From: SPCO01 sp964579825
Lineage (GTDB): Bacteria > Chloroflexota > Limnocylindria > Limnocylindrales > CSP1-4
Direction: 5' to 3'
DNA length: 63,565 nt
Assembly (NCBI GenBank): GCA_964579825.1
Contig: CAZOHT010000022.1
Location: forward strand, 1-63,565
Shown: piece by piece, positions 9,624-17,289 of the stretch
Layout of the letters: every line of letters begins with the position of its first letter
Numbering within the stretch: position 1 is the stretch's first letter
Position numbers and translations under genes: made by a program
Notes under the pieces: model-generated
Told to the model about the DNA's origin: nothing
What the model saw: the letters and a program-made list of their open reading frames with translations, nothing else
Databases searched by the model: none

Positions 9624-10394
9624 TCAGGCGGGGTCCAAGCCCTCGGCGAATCGACGGACCGCCAGGCTGAAGGCGTCCGGCCGATCGAGGTTCGAGAGAT
9701 GCGTGGCGCCGGCCAGGCGGACGATCCGCGCGTCTCGTGCCGCCGCCGCGAACTGACGCTGGCCAAGCCGGAACGGGAGATCGAACTCCCCATTGAGGAT
9801 CAGGGTCGGTCCCGGGTACGCCGCCAGCGACGGCAGGAAGCGATGGCCCGCCAGGGTTCGCAGCGCGGCCGCGCCACCGGACGCCCAGAACCCGCCGGCG
9901 ATGATCGGCGCGGCGATGTCCGGACCGAAGCGATTGCGGAAGAACCACCGGTTGAGCCGGTCCAGGCCGTGCCCGTCGAACGTGTCCAGGACCGTGGCCA
10001 GCGCGCGATACGGCGCCTTCCGGATGCCGTCCGGCTCGGCCGTCGCCCCCGCCAGGACCAGGCCGCGGACCCGCTCGGGCGAACGCCCGGCCAGGTGCAT
10101 CGCGACGTACCCGCCGAGCGACAGCCCGACCACGATCGCCCGACCGCCCGCCGCCTCGTCGATGACACGGGCGACCGTGTCCGCGGCCGCGTCCAGGGTG
10201 AAGGCCTCGTCGGTCCGGACGCCGTGGCCGGGCAGGTCCAGCGCGATCGTCCGGAACGAATCGGACAGCCTGGCCATCTGGGGCGCCCACATCCCGCGGG
10301 TCAGTCGCGTCCCGTGGAGGAAGACGATCGGTGGGCCGTCGTCCGGCCCGGCGATGTCGTACCCGATCACACGGCCACCGACGCTACGGCCCAC
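9624..10394 (-). CDS. alpha/beta-hydrolase
   Basis: 256 residues, a complete small alpha/beta-hydrolase. The oxyanion-hole HGT motif is in FLHGTR (about 27-29). The nucleophile elbow GLSLGG places Ser92, and Asp205 (NGEFDLP) and His232 (GATHLSN) complete the triad. No signal peptide is present, so it is cytoplasmic. The fold is shared by esterases, lactonases, haloalkane dehalogenases and 3-oxoadipate enol-lactonases, and the sequence does not decide between them. The start is GTG at 10394, which overlaps the end of the upstream EamA gene by 11 nt, so the two are probably co-transcribed. Confidence 0.85.
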   Translation of the reverse strand: MGRSVGGRVIGYDIAGPDDGPPIVFLHGTRLTRGMWAPQMARLSDSFRTIALDLPGHGVRTDEAFTLDAAADTVARVIDEAAGGRAIVVGLSLGGYVAMHLAGRSPERVRGLVLAGATAEPDGIRKAPYRALATVLDTFDGHGLDRLNRWFFRNRFGPDIAAPIIAGGFWASGGAAALRTLAGHRFLPSLAAYPGPTLILNGEFDLPFRLGQRQFAAAARDARIVRLAGATHLSNLDRPDAFSLAVRRFAEGLDPA

Positions 10395-11397
10395 CCGGGA
10401 CGTGGAGCGCCAGGGCGTCCTCCTCGACGGGGTCGGGCCGTGACGCGTCGGCGCTCGCCCCGTCGTCCCGGCCCGGCGTCGTCCGCTGGAGGATGACGGC
10501 GGCGGTCAGGATCGCGGCGCCGCCCAGCAGCTGGATCGGCTGGAGTGCCTCGCCGAGCAGCACGGCCGCCAGGGCGACCCCGACGACCGGCTCCCACAGC
10601 ATGACGATCCCGGCCCGCATCCCACCGATGATCCGGATCCCGATCAGGAAGCACAGCGAGGGCAGGGCGGCGGCGAACAGCCCGGTGTACAGGAGCAGTG
10701 GCCAGACCGACGGGTTCGTCAGCGGGAAGGTCATGGCCCCCATGGTCCCGGTGAGCAGGGCCAGCCCGATGCAGGCGAAGAACGCCGCGCCGATGATGAC
10801 CGTCGTCGCCTGGTCCGCCGGGACGCGCCGGTAGCCGCTGCGGCTCACGATGACGAAGACGGTCTGGCAGACCGCGGCGATGAACGCGAGGGCGACGCCG
10901 ATCCCGTCGAGCTCCACCCCGGCCGAGGGATCGAGCTGCGACGCGACGACCGCCACCATGCCGCCGAGGGCGAGGGCCAGCGCGACCCACTTGACCCGGT
11001 CGAGCTGCTCGCGCCCGGTGGCGATGTCGAGGGCCGCGACCATCGCCGGGTACGTGTAGAAGCACAGCAGGGCCAGGGCGACGGCGATCCGGTCGAACGC
11101 CACGAACATCGCGATGTTGAGCCCAGCCCCACAGGCCGCCGCGATGGCCAGGGTCGCGCGTTCGCGCCGGTCCAGCGAACTCGGACGGACGAGCCGTTCG
11201 GTGCGCCGCCGGACCCGCCACGCCACGAAGGCGCCCACCGTCAACGCTCCCAGCAGGGCGCGCCACGCGACGAACGGGACCGGCTCCATCCCGGCCTCGT
11301 ACACGAAGTGCGACACCGGCCCAAGGGTGCCGAACAGGGACGCGCCGAGCAGAACGACGGCGAACCCGACCAGGGGCGGCCGGGTCTGAGGGGTCAT
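10384..11397 (-). CDS. EamA-family (DMT) transporter
   Basis: 337 residues with about ten hydrophobic segments arranged as two EamA repeats. The first repeat starts at LVGFAVVLLGASLFGTLGPV, and the second starts near residue 165 with GVALAFIAAVCQTVFV and ends with the typical LWEPVVGVALAAVLLGEAL block. Such proteins export or import small metabolites such as amino acids; the substrate cannot be told. The last 35 residues are a polar tail. The ATG at 11397 sits 6 nt after a TACCAT box (11404-11409), so the mRNA is probably leaderless. The 3' end overlaps the hydrolase start. Confidence 0.88.
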   Translation of the reverse strand: MTPQTRPPLVGFAVVLLGASLFGTLGPVSHFVYEAGMEPVPFVAWRALLGALTVGAFVAWRVRRRTERLVRPSSLDRRERATLAIAAACGAGLNIAMFVAFDRIAVALALLCFYTYPAMVAALDIATGREQLDRVKWVALALALGGMVAVVASQLDPSAGVELDGIGVALAFIAAVCQTVFVIVSRSGYRRVPADQATTVIIGAAFFACIGLALLTGTMGAMTFPLTNPSVWPLLLYTGLFAAALPSLCFLIGIRIIGGMRAGIVMLWEPVVGVALAAVLLGEALQPIQLLGGAAILTAAVILQRTTPGRDDGASADASRPDPVEEDALALHVPGGP

Positions 11398-11425
11398 CGC
11401 CCGATGGTACGACCCGCGCCCGTCG

Positions 11426-11465
11426 AGTGCCGGTCAGCGTCCCTCAGTGCCGGTCAGCGTCCCTC
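11426..11465. repeat. 20-bp perfect tandem duplication at the 3' end of a gene
   Basis: 11426-11445 and 11446-11465 are identical and head to tail. The duplicated unit includes the last codons and the stop codon of the membrane protein gene, so a second stop copy lies just downstream. Confidence 0.9.
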
Positions 11466-12575
11466 GGTGATCTCGGTCGAGGACGCGGCCCGGCTGTGGG
11501 CGGCGGCCACGACCTCGGCGGCGATCCGCTCCGCGGCCGGGGACTCGTGTCGCCCGGACAGCAGCCGGACCGACGTGAACGGGATGCGGATGTCGCGGAA
11601 GACCTCGATCGAGACGAGGAAGCCGGCGAACAGGAACACGACGCCCAGGAACTTGCCGAGCTGGAACAACTCCGTCGAACCGAAGCGGTTCAAGCCGTCG
11701 GTGAGGGTCGGGACGAACGCTCCGACGGCGATGAGGATCGTCGCGGGAACGCGGCTGTGGATCGTCCCGCCGACCAGCGCCCGGATGGCGCCCGGCAGCG
11801 ACGCGACCAGGTTGACCGTGATCGCGACCGGGGCGATGCACAGGTTGAAGAGGAACTCGTCGCCGGGCTGGTTCGGGTCCAACGAGTACGCCAACACCCG
11901 CTTCTTCGGCATGAACACGTACGTCGAGAAGACGGCGCCGAGGATGAGCGCGAAGGCCCCGGTGATATTCATGAACGGCGTCAGCAGCCGAAGGGACGGC
12001 GGGAAGAGGGTGGCCACGGGCACGCCCGTCGCCGGGTCGACCGCGTAGCCGGGTGCCGGGAGGACCGTGACGACCATCAAGACGATGCTCAGCGCGGTCG
12101 CGCCGACGACCGCCGACGCGGCCAGCAACGGCCAGCGATCGTTGCTGAAGTACGTCTCCACCGCGACCGCGAGGGCCAGCAGCCCGGCCACGATGAAGTA
12201 CAGCAGCGGCAACGTGCCGGAGCCCTGGTACTCGGGCCGGTTACGGATGAGGAAGGTGAACAGGCCGGCCAGGAACAGGCACAGGGCGAAGCTGTACCCG
12301 AAGCGGGTCCGTCCGAGCAGGAACGCCGTGCCGAGCCCCAGCCAGCCGGCCGTCCACACGGCGCCGGTCAGGTACCACGTCCGATACAGCGCCTCGTTCC
12401 AGCCGCCGATCGCGGCCAGGGCCTCGGCGCCGGCCGCGATCCCGTAGAACAGCATCCCGAAGGCCCAGATGAGCTGGAACCCACCGCGACGGACCCGCCA
12501 CTGGTCGAGCAGGAGGACCGCGAAGATGAGCGCCAGGATGGACGTGAGCGCCGGCAGCCAGATCGTCGGGTCCAT
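11454..12575 (-). CDS. polytopic membrane protein partnered with MerR-like regulator
   Basis: 373 residues with about ten hydrophobic segments. The first (IWLPALTSILALIFAVLLL) starts at residue 4, and the C-terminal 45 residues are polar and probably cytoplasmic. I do not recognise the family; no transporter signature or catalytic motif is evident. The start is the ATG at 12575, only 1 nt after the stop of the regulator gene upstream, so the two are surely expressed together. The pair resembles a DNA-binding regulator with a membrane sensor or effector, but that is inference. The gene's stop lies in a perfect 20-bp tandem duplication. Confidence 0.75.
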   Translation of the reverse strand: MDPTIWLPALTSILALIFAVLLLDQWRVRRGGFQLIWAFGMLFYGIAAGAEALAAIGGWNEALYRTWYLTGAVWTAGWLGLGTAFLLGRTRFGYSFALCLFLAGLFTFLIRNRPEYQGSGTLPLLYFIVAGLLALAVAVETYFSNDRWPLLAASAVVGATALSIVLMVVTVLPAPGYAVDPATGVPVATLFPPSLRLLTPFMNITGAFALILGAVFSTYVFMPKKRVLAYSLDPNQPGDEFLFNLCIAPVAITVNLVASLPGAIRALVGGTIHSRVPATILIAVGAFVPTLTDGLNRFGSTELFQLGKFLGVVFLFAGFLVSIEVFRDIRIPFTSVRLLSGRHESPAAERIAAEVVAAAHSRAASSTEITEGR

Positions 12576-12576
12576 G

Positions 12577-13245
12577 TCAGTCGGCCGCCTGGTGGGTGGT
12601 GATGAGGCGAAGCAGCAGTCGGTCCAGCAGCCCGGACGCGTCCTCGTACAGCGCGGCCAGCCGGGCGGCATCCAGCGCGCGGCGTCGTCCGAGCCCGGCC
12701 AGTTCGGCCAGGAAGGGGCGTCGGGCCGCGACGAACAGCCCGACCGACTCGGTCAGGCTCGTCCCGGACGCCGCCAGCCGCCGAGCCAGCTCGTCGACGA
12801 GGTCCGCGGCATCGGCCTCCGAGCGCGCCCGTGCGGCCACGTCGCCGGGATCCGCGTCAAGGTGGGCCACGAGCGCCGATACGAGACGGCGGCCGTCCTG
12901 TCGATAGACCTCGCGGTCGGCGTCGCCGACGGCGGTCCGGACCTGATCGGCGGAGCCATCCGTGGCGGCGTAGCTCCGGTGATAGACCTTCGAGAGCCGT
13001 TCCGGCGTCGCGCCCATGCTGGCCAACGGTCGCGCACCCGGGCGCCGGCTCGCGACCAGCCGATCGACGTCGGCGCGCTCGAACCGGCGATGGCCGCCCG
13101 GGGTCGTGAAGGCGCCGATCCGGCCCTCGTCGGCCCACCGGCGCAGGGTGTCCTGGTCCACGCCGAGCAGGCGGCTGGCGGGCCCGATCGACAGCCAGCC
13201 GGGGCGGGGATCCTGGGTGCCCGTCCGGGAGGGCTCGGGGGTCAC
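12577..13245 (-). CDS. MerR/excisionase-type helix-turn-helix regulator with C-terminal helical domain
   Basis: 222 residues from the GTG at 13245, which has GAGG 8 nt upstream; an in-frame TTG at 13266 would add 7 residues. Residues about 18-65 form a winged HTH of the MerR/BldC class (SIGPASRLLGVDQDTLRRWADEG, then TTPGGHRRF). The rest is an all-helical domain rich in Ala/Arg/Leu with no ligand motif I recognise. A 16-bp near-palindrome lies right at its promoter (13266-13281), which suggests autoregulation. The gene is followed after 1 nt by a membrane protein gene. The signal it reads is unknown. Confidence 0.8.
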   Translation of the reverse strand: MTPEPSRTGTQDPRPGWLSIGPASRLLGVDQDTLRRWADEGRIGAFTTPGGHRRFERADVDRLVASRRPGARPLASMGATPERLSKVYHRSYAATDGSADQVRTAVGDADREVYRQDGRRLVSALVAHLDADPGDVAARARSEADAADLVDELARRLAASGTSLTESVGLFVAARRPFLAELAGLGRRRALDAARLAALYEDASGLLDRLLLRLITTHQAAD

Positions 13246-13265
13246 GGGCGCTGCCTCACGCGACA

Positions 13266-13281
13266 AGATCTACGTAAATCT
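13266..13281. promoter_or_regulatory. near-palindromic candidate operator
   Basis: AGATCTACGTAAATCT reads almost the same on both strands (7 of 8 half-site positions, centre TACGTA). It overlaps TAGATT/TAGATC -10-like boxes just upstream of the MerR-like gene, which fits a self-repressing operator. It is AT-rich compared with its surroundings. Confidence 0.45.
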
Positions 13282-13374
13282 AGGTACGACCCAAACGGTC
13301 TCGCCGGCGGAGGATAGGCGCGACGATCCGGGCCTGTCAAACCGTCGCGGACGGTCGCGACGGAGCGCTGCGCG

Positions 13375-14619
13375 TCAGGCGGGGACGAACTCGTGATCGT
13401 CGCGGTGGATGCCGTCGCACAGGCCCCAGCGGACCGTCTCGCCGGGGATCGCGATCGGCCGCATGATCTCGCGGACCTCCCCCCGACGGCAGAACAGGTA
13501 GCCCTTGCCGGCCATCCAGCGACGGACGCAGGCGGGCTCCCCGTGGAACTGGAACGGGCCGGGGTTGATGGTCGGGCGGTCGGTCCAGGCGACCGGGGAT
13601 TCGCTCGCGACGATGTCGAGCAGGTTGACCCGCCACGGCGTGCCGTCGACGACCTCGAGGCAGCCATCGCAGCGCCTGGCCACGTTGTCGTGCACGATCG
13701 TGCGGATCTGGACGCCCATGATCTCCATCGGCCCGATGGTAGCAGTCTCGATGCGTCCCAGGGTCTGGCGCAGGAACCCCTCGTTGTACGCATCGGTGTC
13801 GAGCGCCATGTCCAGGTCCTGCTCCCAGCGGCACAGTCCGAACGACAGGGCCAGGAGCGCGACGTCCGAGCGCCAGGCGGACGCCGCTGCCGGGTCGTCC
13901 AGGTAGCGGACGAGGATGGCGTCGGCCAGCGCCCACGACGTGAAGTAGGCGATCGAGGCGAACTCCCACGCCGCCGCCCCGACGAACGTCTCGCCGAAGT
14001 CGATGAACGACAGTCGGTCGCCGTCGGACAGCATGTTCTCCTCGTGTAGGTCCGAGTGCACGAGGACGAGCGGCGGGCGCTCCATCGCCGCCTGGACCGC
14101 GTTCGCGTGGCGTTCGACCCGGGCTCGCAGGGCCGGCCGGCCGGCGAGCGCCGGATGGGCCGACAGCGGGCGATCGCCGATCGGCCAGATGCCGTCATCG
14201 AAGCGCTCGATCAACGCAGCCCGCACGTCACCGGTCGCCGGGAGCCCGTGGAGGATCCGCAGGAAGGCCGCGACCTGCTCGACCAGGACGGCGAGCGCCG
14301 CGTTGGAGGTCGGCGACCCCGTGACGTACGTCGTCAGCGAGTACGCCAGGTCGGCCCGGTCCTCCACCTCCCAGCTGCCGGCGACCGGCGTCGGGACCCG
14401 GGCGCCACGCTCGGCGATGGCCGTCATCAGGTCGTGCTCGCGCCGGTAGCTGTTCGGATAGCCGGCATCGGGTCGCTCGATGCGAAGGGCGAACCGGGCG
14501 TCGCCGTCACGGACCAGCCAGGCATCGCTCGCGAAGCCCTCGCCCAGGTGGGTCGCGGTCGCGGCCGGCCGGCCGAGGGCGACCAGGATGGATCGCACCA
14601 GGCCAGCGTCGAGCGGCAT
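13375..14619 (-). CDS. APH/choline-kinase-fold phosphotransferase with long C-terminal extension
   Basis: 414 residues. The first about 270 residues are an aminoglycoside-phosphotransferase fold: an N-lobe with the ALRIER Lys/Arg strand, the catalytic Brenner motif HSDLHEEN at 188-195 (Asp190), and DFGE at 207-210. Residues about 285-414 form an extra domain with CDGC and further Cys and His residues, ending in WGLCDGIHRDDHEF; this is not part of the usual APH fold. The substrate is unknown; small-molecule or homoserine-type kinases share the fold, so a resistance role should not be assumed. The start ATG at 14619 has GGAGG 4 nt upstream. Confidence 0.78.
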   Translation of the reverse strand: MPLDAGLVRSILVALGRPAATATHLGEGFASDAWLVRDGDARFALRIERPDAGYPNSYRREHDLMTAIAERGARVPTPVAGSWEVEDRADLAYSLTTYVTGSPTSNAALAVLVEQVAAFLRILHGLPATGDVRAALIERFDDGIWPIGDRPLSAHPALAGRPALRARVERHANAVQAAMERPPLVLVHSDLHEENMLSDGDRLSFIDFGETFVGAAAWEFASIAYFTSWALADAILVRYLDDPAAASAWRSDVALLALSFGLCRWEQDLDMALDTDAYNEGFLRQTLGRIETATIGPMEIMGVQIRTIVHDNVARRCDGCLEVVDGTPWRVNLLDIVASESPVAWTDRPTINPGPFQFHGEPACVRRWMAGKGYLFCRRGEVREIMRPIAIPGETVRWGLCDGIHRDDHEFVPA

Positions 14620-14656
14620 CTCGCCTCCGTGATCGATGGATCGCGGCCGGCGGTCG

Positions 14657-14733
14657 TGGTACCCCCAAGGGGATTCGAACCCCTGATCTCCACCTTGAAA
14701 GGGTGGCGTCCTAGGCCTCTAGACGATGGGGGC
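14657..14733 (-). tRNA. tRNA-Glu (anticodon TTC)
   Basis: A 77-nt cloverleaf with encoded CCA. The acceptor stem is GCCCCCA/TGGGGGT, the anticodon arm CCACC-CTTTCAA-GGTGG gives anticodon TTC, and the T arm is AGGGG-TTCGAAT-CCCCT. The D-arm sequence matches bacterial tRNA-Glu. It stands alone between an APH-fold gene and a small membrane protein gene. Confidence 0.97.
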
Positions 14734-14762
14734 GCCGGACCCGGGGAGTCTAGCAGCCAGTC

Positions 14763-15131
14763 TCAGGTCGGGCGGAGCATGAACCCGATGATCGCCAGTG
14801 CGAAACAGCCGGCGGACACGATCGCCGCCGTCCCCCCGACCAGCGCGAGCGCCACAGCGCGCCCGTTCCGCTCGGCGATCCCGGCGCGCCACGTCGCCCG
14901 CAGCGAGTAGACCGCCAGGGCGGCGAACACCAGGCCGAGCACCACGGCGCCGGACGCCAGCAACGGGATCTGCGAGGGATCGCGCACGGTGACCGCGTAC
15001 AGGAGGTAGGCGACCGACCCGACGAGGGCCACGGCGAGGATGACCACGCCGGGCGAGATGCGCCGACCCGCCGACCTCGCGGGGGCGCTCTCCGCCTCGC
15101 TCGGATGGCGCGTGGGGCCGCGTTGCGTCAT
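14763..15131 (-). CDS. small three-helix membrane protein
   Basis: 122 residues. A polar N-terminus (1-24) precedes three hydrophobic segments: VVILAVALVGSVAYLLYAV, a second starting IPLLASGAVVLG, and a third running to the C-terminus. The ATG at 15131 overlaps the stop of the upstream methyltransferase-like gene (ATGA), so the two are co-translated. I do not recognise the family, and no functional residue stands out. Confidence 0.7.
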   Translation of the reverse strand: MTQRGPTRHPSEAESAPARSAGRRISPGVVILAVALVGSVAYLLYAVTVRDPSQIPLLASGAVVLGLVFAALAVYSLRATWRAGIAERNGRAVALALVGGTAAIVSAGCFALAIIGFMLRPT

Positions 15132-15748
15132 GCCGGGTCGAAGGTGCGGTGGTAGACGGCCACGTTGTACGAGAGGCGCGGTCGGGTCAGTCCGGCCCCC
15201 AGGGTCTCGCCGACCGTTCCGAACGCGTCCGCCAGGAACGTCCGCGCCTCCTCGAGCGAGTCGAAGGTCCACCAGCTGTGGACGACCCGGATCTTGAAGC
15301 CGTTGCCCAGGAACGGCCCGTCGCGCCGACTCCAGTCGCCGTACTCCGGTCGCTGGCCGACGAGTCGCGACACGTCGTCCCGGCCGTAATCGTGGATCAC
15401 CAGCAGGCGGCCCCCCGGGCGCAGCAGGCGACGGGCCGCGTCCAGCTCGCGGGGCGTCGGGCCCCGGAACGCGGACCAGGCCGCGACGAGGACGTCCGCC
15501 CCCGCGTCGTCCGATCCGCCATCGGGGCCGCCTTCCGCCAGGGCCTCGGGGGTGATCGGGGTCACTCGGGCGCCCGAGTCGGCCAGGCGTTCGGCCGTCC
15601 AGGCCGTCGTCTGGTCCAGCACGAGGACGTCGCGATCGGCGATCGGCCCGAGGGCGTCGAGCGCACGCGTGATCTTGGCCTCGCGATCCAGGGCACGCCC
15701 CAGCCGCTCGGCGAGGTCACCGGAGAGTGCGATCGGTGGGTCTGACAC
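15128..15748 (-). CDS. methyltransferase-fold protein, SAM motif degenerate
   Basis: 206 residues from the GTG at 15748. The Rossmann-like pattern of class I methyltransferases is visible: a first strand VLVLDQTTAW in place of the usual glycine-rich motif I, an acidic GARVTPITPE strand, then ARRLLRPGGRLLVIHDYG, typical of the post-motif region. Loss of the glycine loop makes SAM binding doubtful. A TATACT box (15757-15762) ends 8 nt before the GTG; a TTG at 15757 would overlap that box, so the GTG is the better start and the mRNA is probably leaderless. The stop overlaps the next gene (ATGA). Confidence 0.7.
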   Translation of the reverse strand: MSDPPIALSGDLAERLGRALDREAKITRALDALGPIADRDVLVLDQTTAWTAERLADSGARVTPITPEALAEGGPDGGSDDAGADVLVAAWSAFRGPTPRELDAARRLLRPGGRLLVIHDYGRDDVSRLVGQRPEYGDWSRRDGPFLGNGFKIRVVHSWWTFDSLEEARTFLADAFGTVGETLGAGLTRPRLSYNVAVYHRTFDPA

Positions 15749-15769
15749 GAGCGCCAAGTATAGGGCCGC

Positions 15770-17263
15770 TCAGTCGCCCGTCCGGCCGAGGATCCTGGCG
15801 GACCGAGGGCCGACACCGACCGTGACCGTCCCGTCCGACCCGGCTTCGACCGCGCCGCCATCGGTCGCGATGAGGTCCTCCAGGCCGCCGGCGTGCGCCC
15901 CGCGGACCCTGAACCGGAGGATCGCGTCGGTCGGTCCCGCGTTGACGGCGACGACGATGGTCCGTCCATCGATGCGTCGCTCGATCGCGACGGCGTCCCC
16001 GGCGGTCACCGCGATGCGCGTGGTGCCGTGACGCAGGGCCGGCTCGGCGGCGCGCAGGCGGATGAGCTGGCGAACGAAGGCGAGCAGCGGTTCGTCCCAG
16101 GTCGCCCGGTCCCACCGGAAGGCGCCCCGGCACGCCGGATCGTTACCACCGGCCATCCCGATCTCGTCGCCGTAGTAGATCGACGGGGCGCCCGGCAGGG
16201 TCATCTGGAGGATCGTCGCCAGACGGACGGCCGCGTCGTCGTCGCCCATCACGGTTCGCATCCGCGGGGCGTCGTGCGAGCTCAGGAGGTTCAGCTGGGC
16301 GTCCACGATCGCCGGGTCGTAGGCGTCCAGCGTGGCCTGCAGCCTGTCGGCGAACCCGGCTCCGTCGAGCGGCCCCATCCGGAGACCGTACTCGTGGTGG
16401 CTCCGAACCACGTCCATGTCGAGCGACGGGCCTCCGGCGAACGCCATGATCGCCTCGGCCAGCGGGTAGTTCATCAGGGCGTCGAAGCGGTCACCACGCA
16501 GCCAGTCCGGGGCGAGGCGCCAGATCTCGCCGACCAGGTAGGCGTCGGGCCGGATGGCCCGGCAGCGCCGGCGGAACTCCTGCCAGAACGCCTCGTCATC
16601 GATCTCGGCCGGGACGTCCAGCCGCCACCCGTCGATCCCGAAGCGGAGCCAGTGTTCGGCGACGCTGAACAGGTACTCGCGGACATCGGGGTCGTCCGTG
16701 TTCAGCTTCGGCAACGCGGGCAGATCCCACCACGCCTCGTACCCGAGACCCGTCTGCCGTCCCTCGGTCGGCGGGTAGGCGTGCAGGCGATGCCCGGCGG
16801 CCAGGAACGCCGCGTCGACGTGGAACCAGCTCCGGTACGGCGAGTCGATCCCGGTCTCGAGGACGTGGTGGAACGGCCAGAAGCCGCGACCGGTGTGATT
16901 GAACACGCCGTCGAGGAGCAGGCGCATCCCTCGCTCGTGGATGGCGTCGAGCAGCGTTCGCAGGCCGTCGTTCCCACCGAGGAGCGGGTCGACCGTGAAG
17001 TAGTCGTACGTGTGATAGCGGTGGTTCGACGCGGAGCTGAAGATGGGGGTCAGGTACAGGGCCGTGACGCCGAGGTCGGCGAGGTAGGGCAGCCGCTCGG
17101 CGATCCCGACGAGGTCGCCACCCTTGAAGCCGTGGGTCGTCGGCGGGGTGTCCCACGGCTCCATCGGTCCCGGCTTGCGGACGCGGTCGGACGCGGCGAA
17201 CCGGTCCGGGAAGATCTGGTAGAAGACCGCGTCGCGCACCCAGGCAGGCGTGTCAGCGGTCAT
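15770..17263 (-). CDS. GH13 alpha-glucan hydrolase, cyclomaltodextrinase/neopullulanase-like, cytosolic
   Basis: 497 residues with no signal peptide, so intracellular. The (beta/alpha)8 barrel starts almost at once (FYQIFPDRF). The conserved regions follow: DGVFNHTG, DGWRLDVPAE with nucleophile Asp216, GEIW with acid/base Glu246, and SSHD with Asp331. YHTYDYFTVDP resembles neopullulanase/cyclomaltodextrinase (GH13_20), but the N-terminal CBM34-like domain of that group is missing. It would cut imported maltodextrins or cyclodextrins. The start ATG at 17263 lies 26 bp from the divergent lipoprotein amylase start. A MalEFG-type transporter and LacI regulator lie next to the pair. Confidence 0.9.
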   Translation of the reverse strand: MTADTPAWVRDAVFYQIFPDRFAASDRVRKPGPMEPWDTPPTTHGFKGGDLVGIAERLPYLADLGVTALYLTPIFSSASNHRYHTYDYFTVDPLLGGNDGLRTLLDAIHERGMRLLLDGVFNHTGRGFWPFHHVLETGIDSPYRSWFHVDAAFLAAGHRLHAYPPTEGRQTGLGYEAWWDLPALPKLNTDDPDVREYLFSVAEHWLRFGIDGWRLDVPAEIDDEAFWQEFRRRCRAIRPDAYLVGEIWRLAPDWLRGDRFDALMNYPLAEAIMAFAGGPSLDMDVVRSHHEYGLRMGPLDGAGFADRLQATLDAYDPAIVDAQLNLLSSHDAPRMRTVMGDDDAAVRLATILQMTLPGAPSIYYGDEIGMAGGNDPACRGAFRWDRATWDEPLLAFVRQLIRLRAAEPALRHGTTRIAVTAGDAVAIERRIDGRTIVVAVNAGPTDAILRFRVRGAHAGGLEDLIATDGGAVEAGSDGTVTVGVGPRSARILGRTGD

Positions 17264-17289
17264 CGCGGACTCGTTCCATACTCGCTCCC

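Noticed and set aside
13375..14619. Antibiotic resistance (aminoglycoside phosphotransferase)
   Set aside because: Only the general fold is shared; the extra domain and context give no support for a resistance role.
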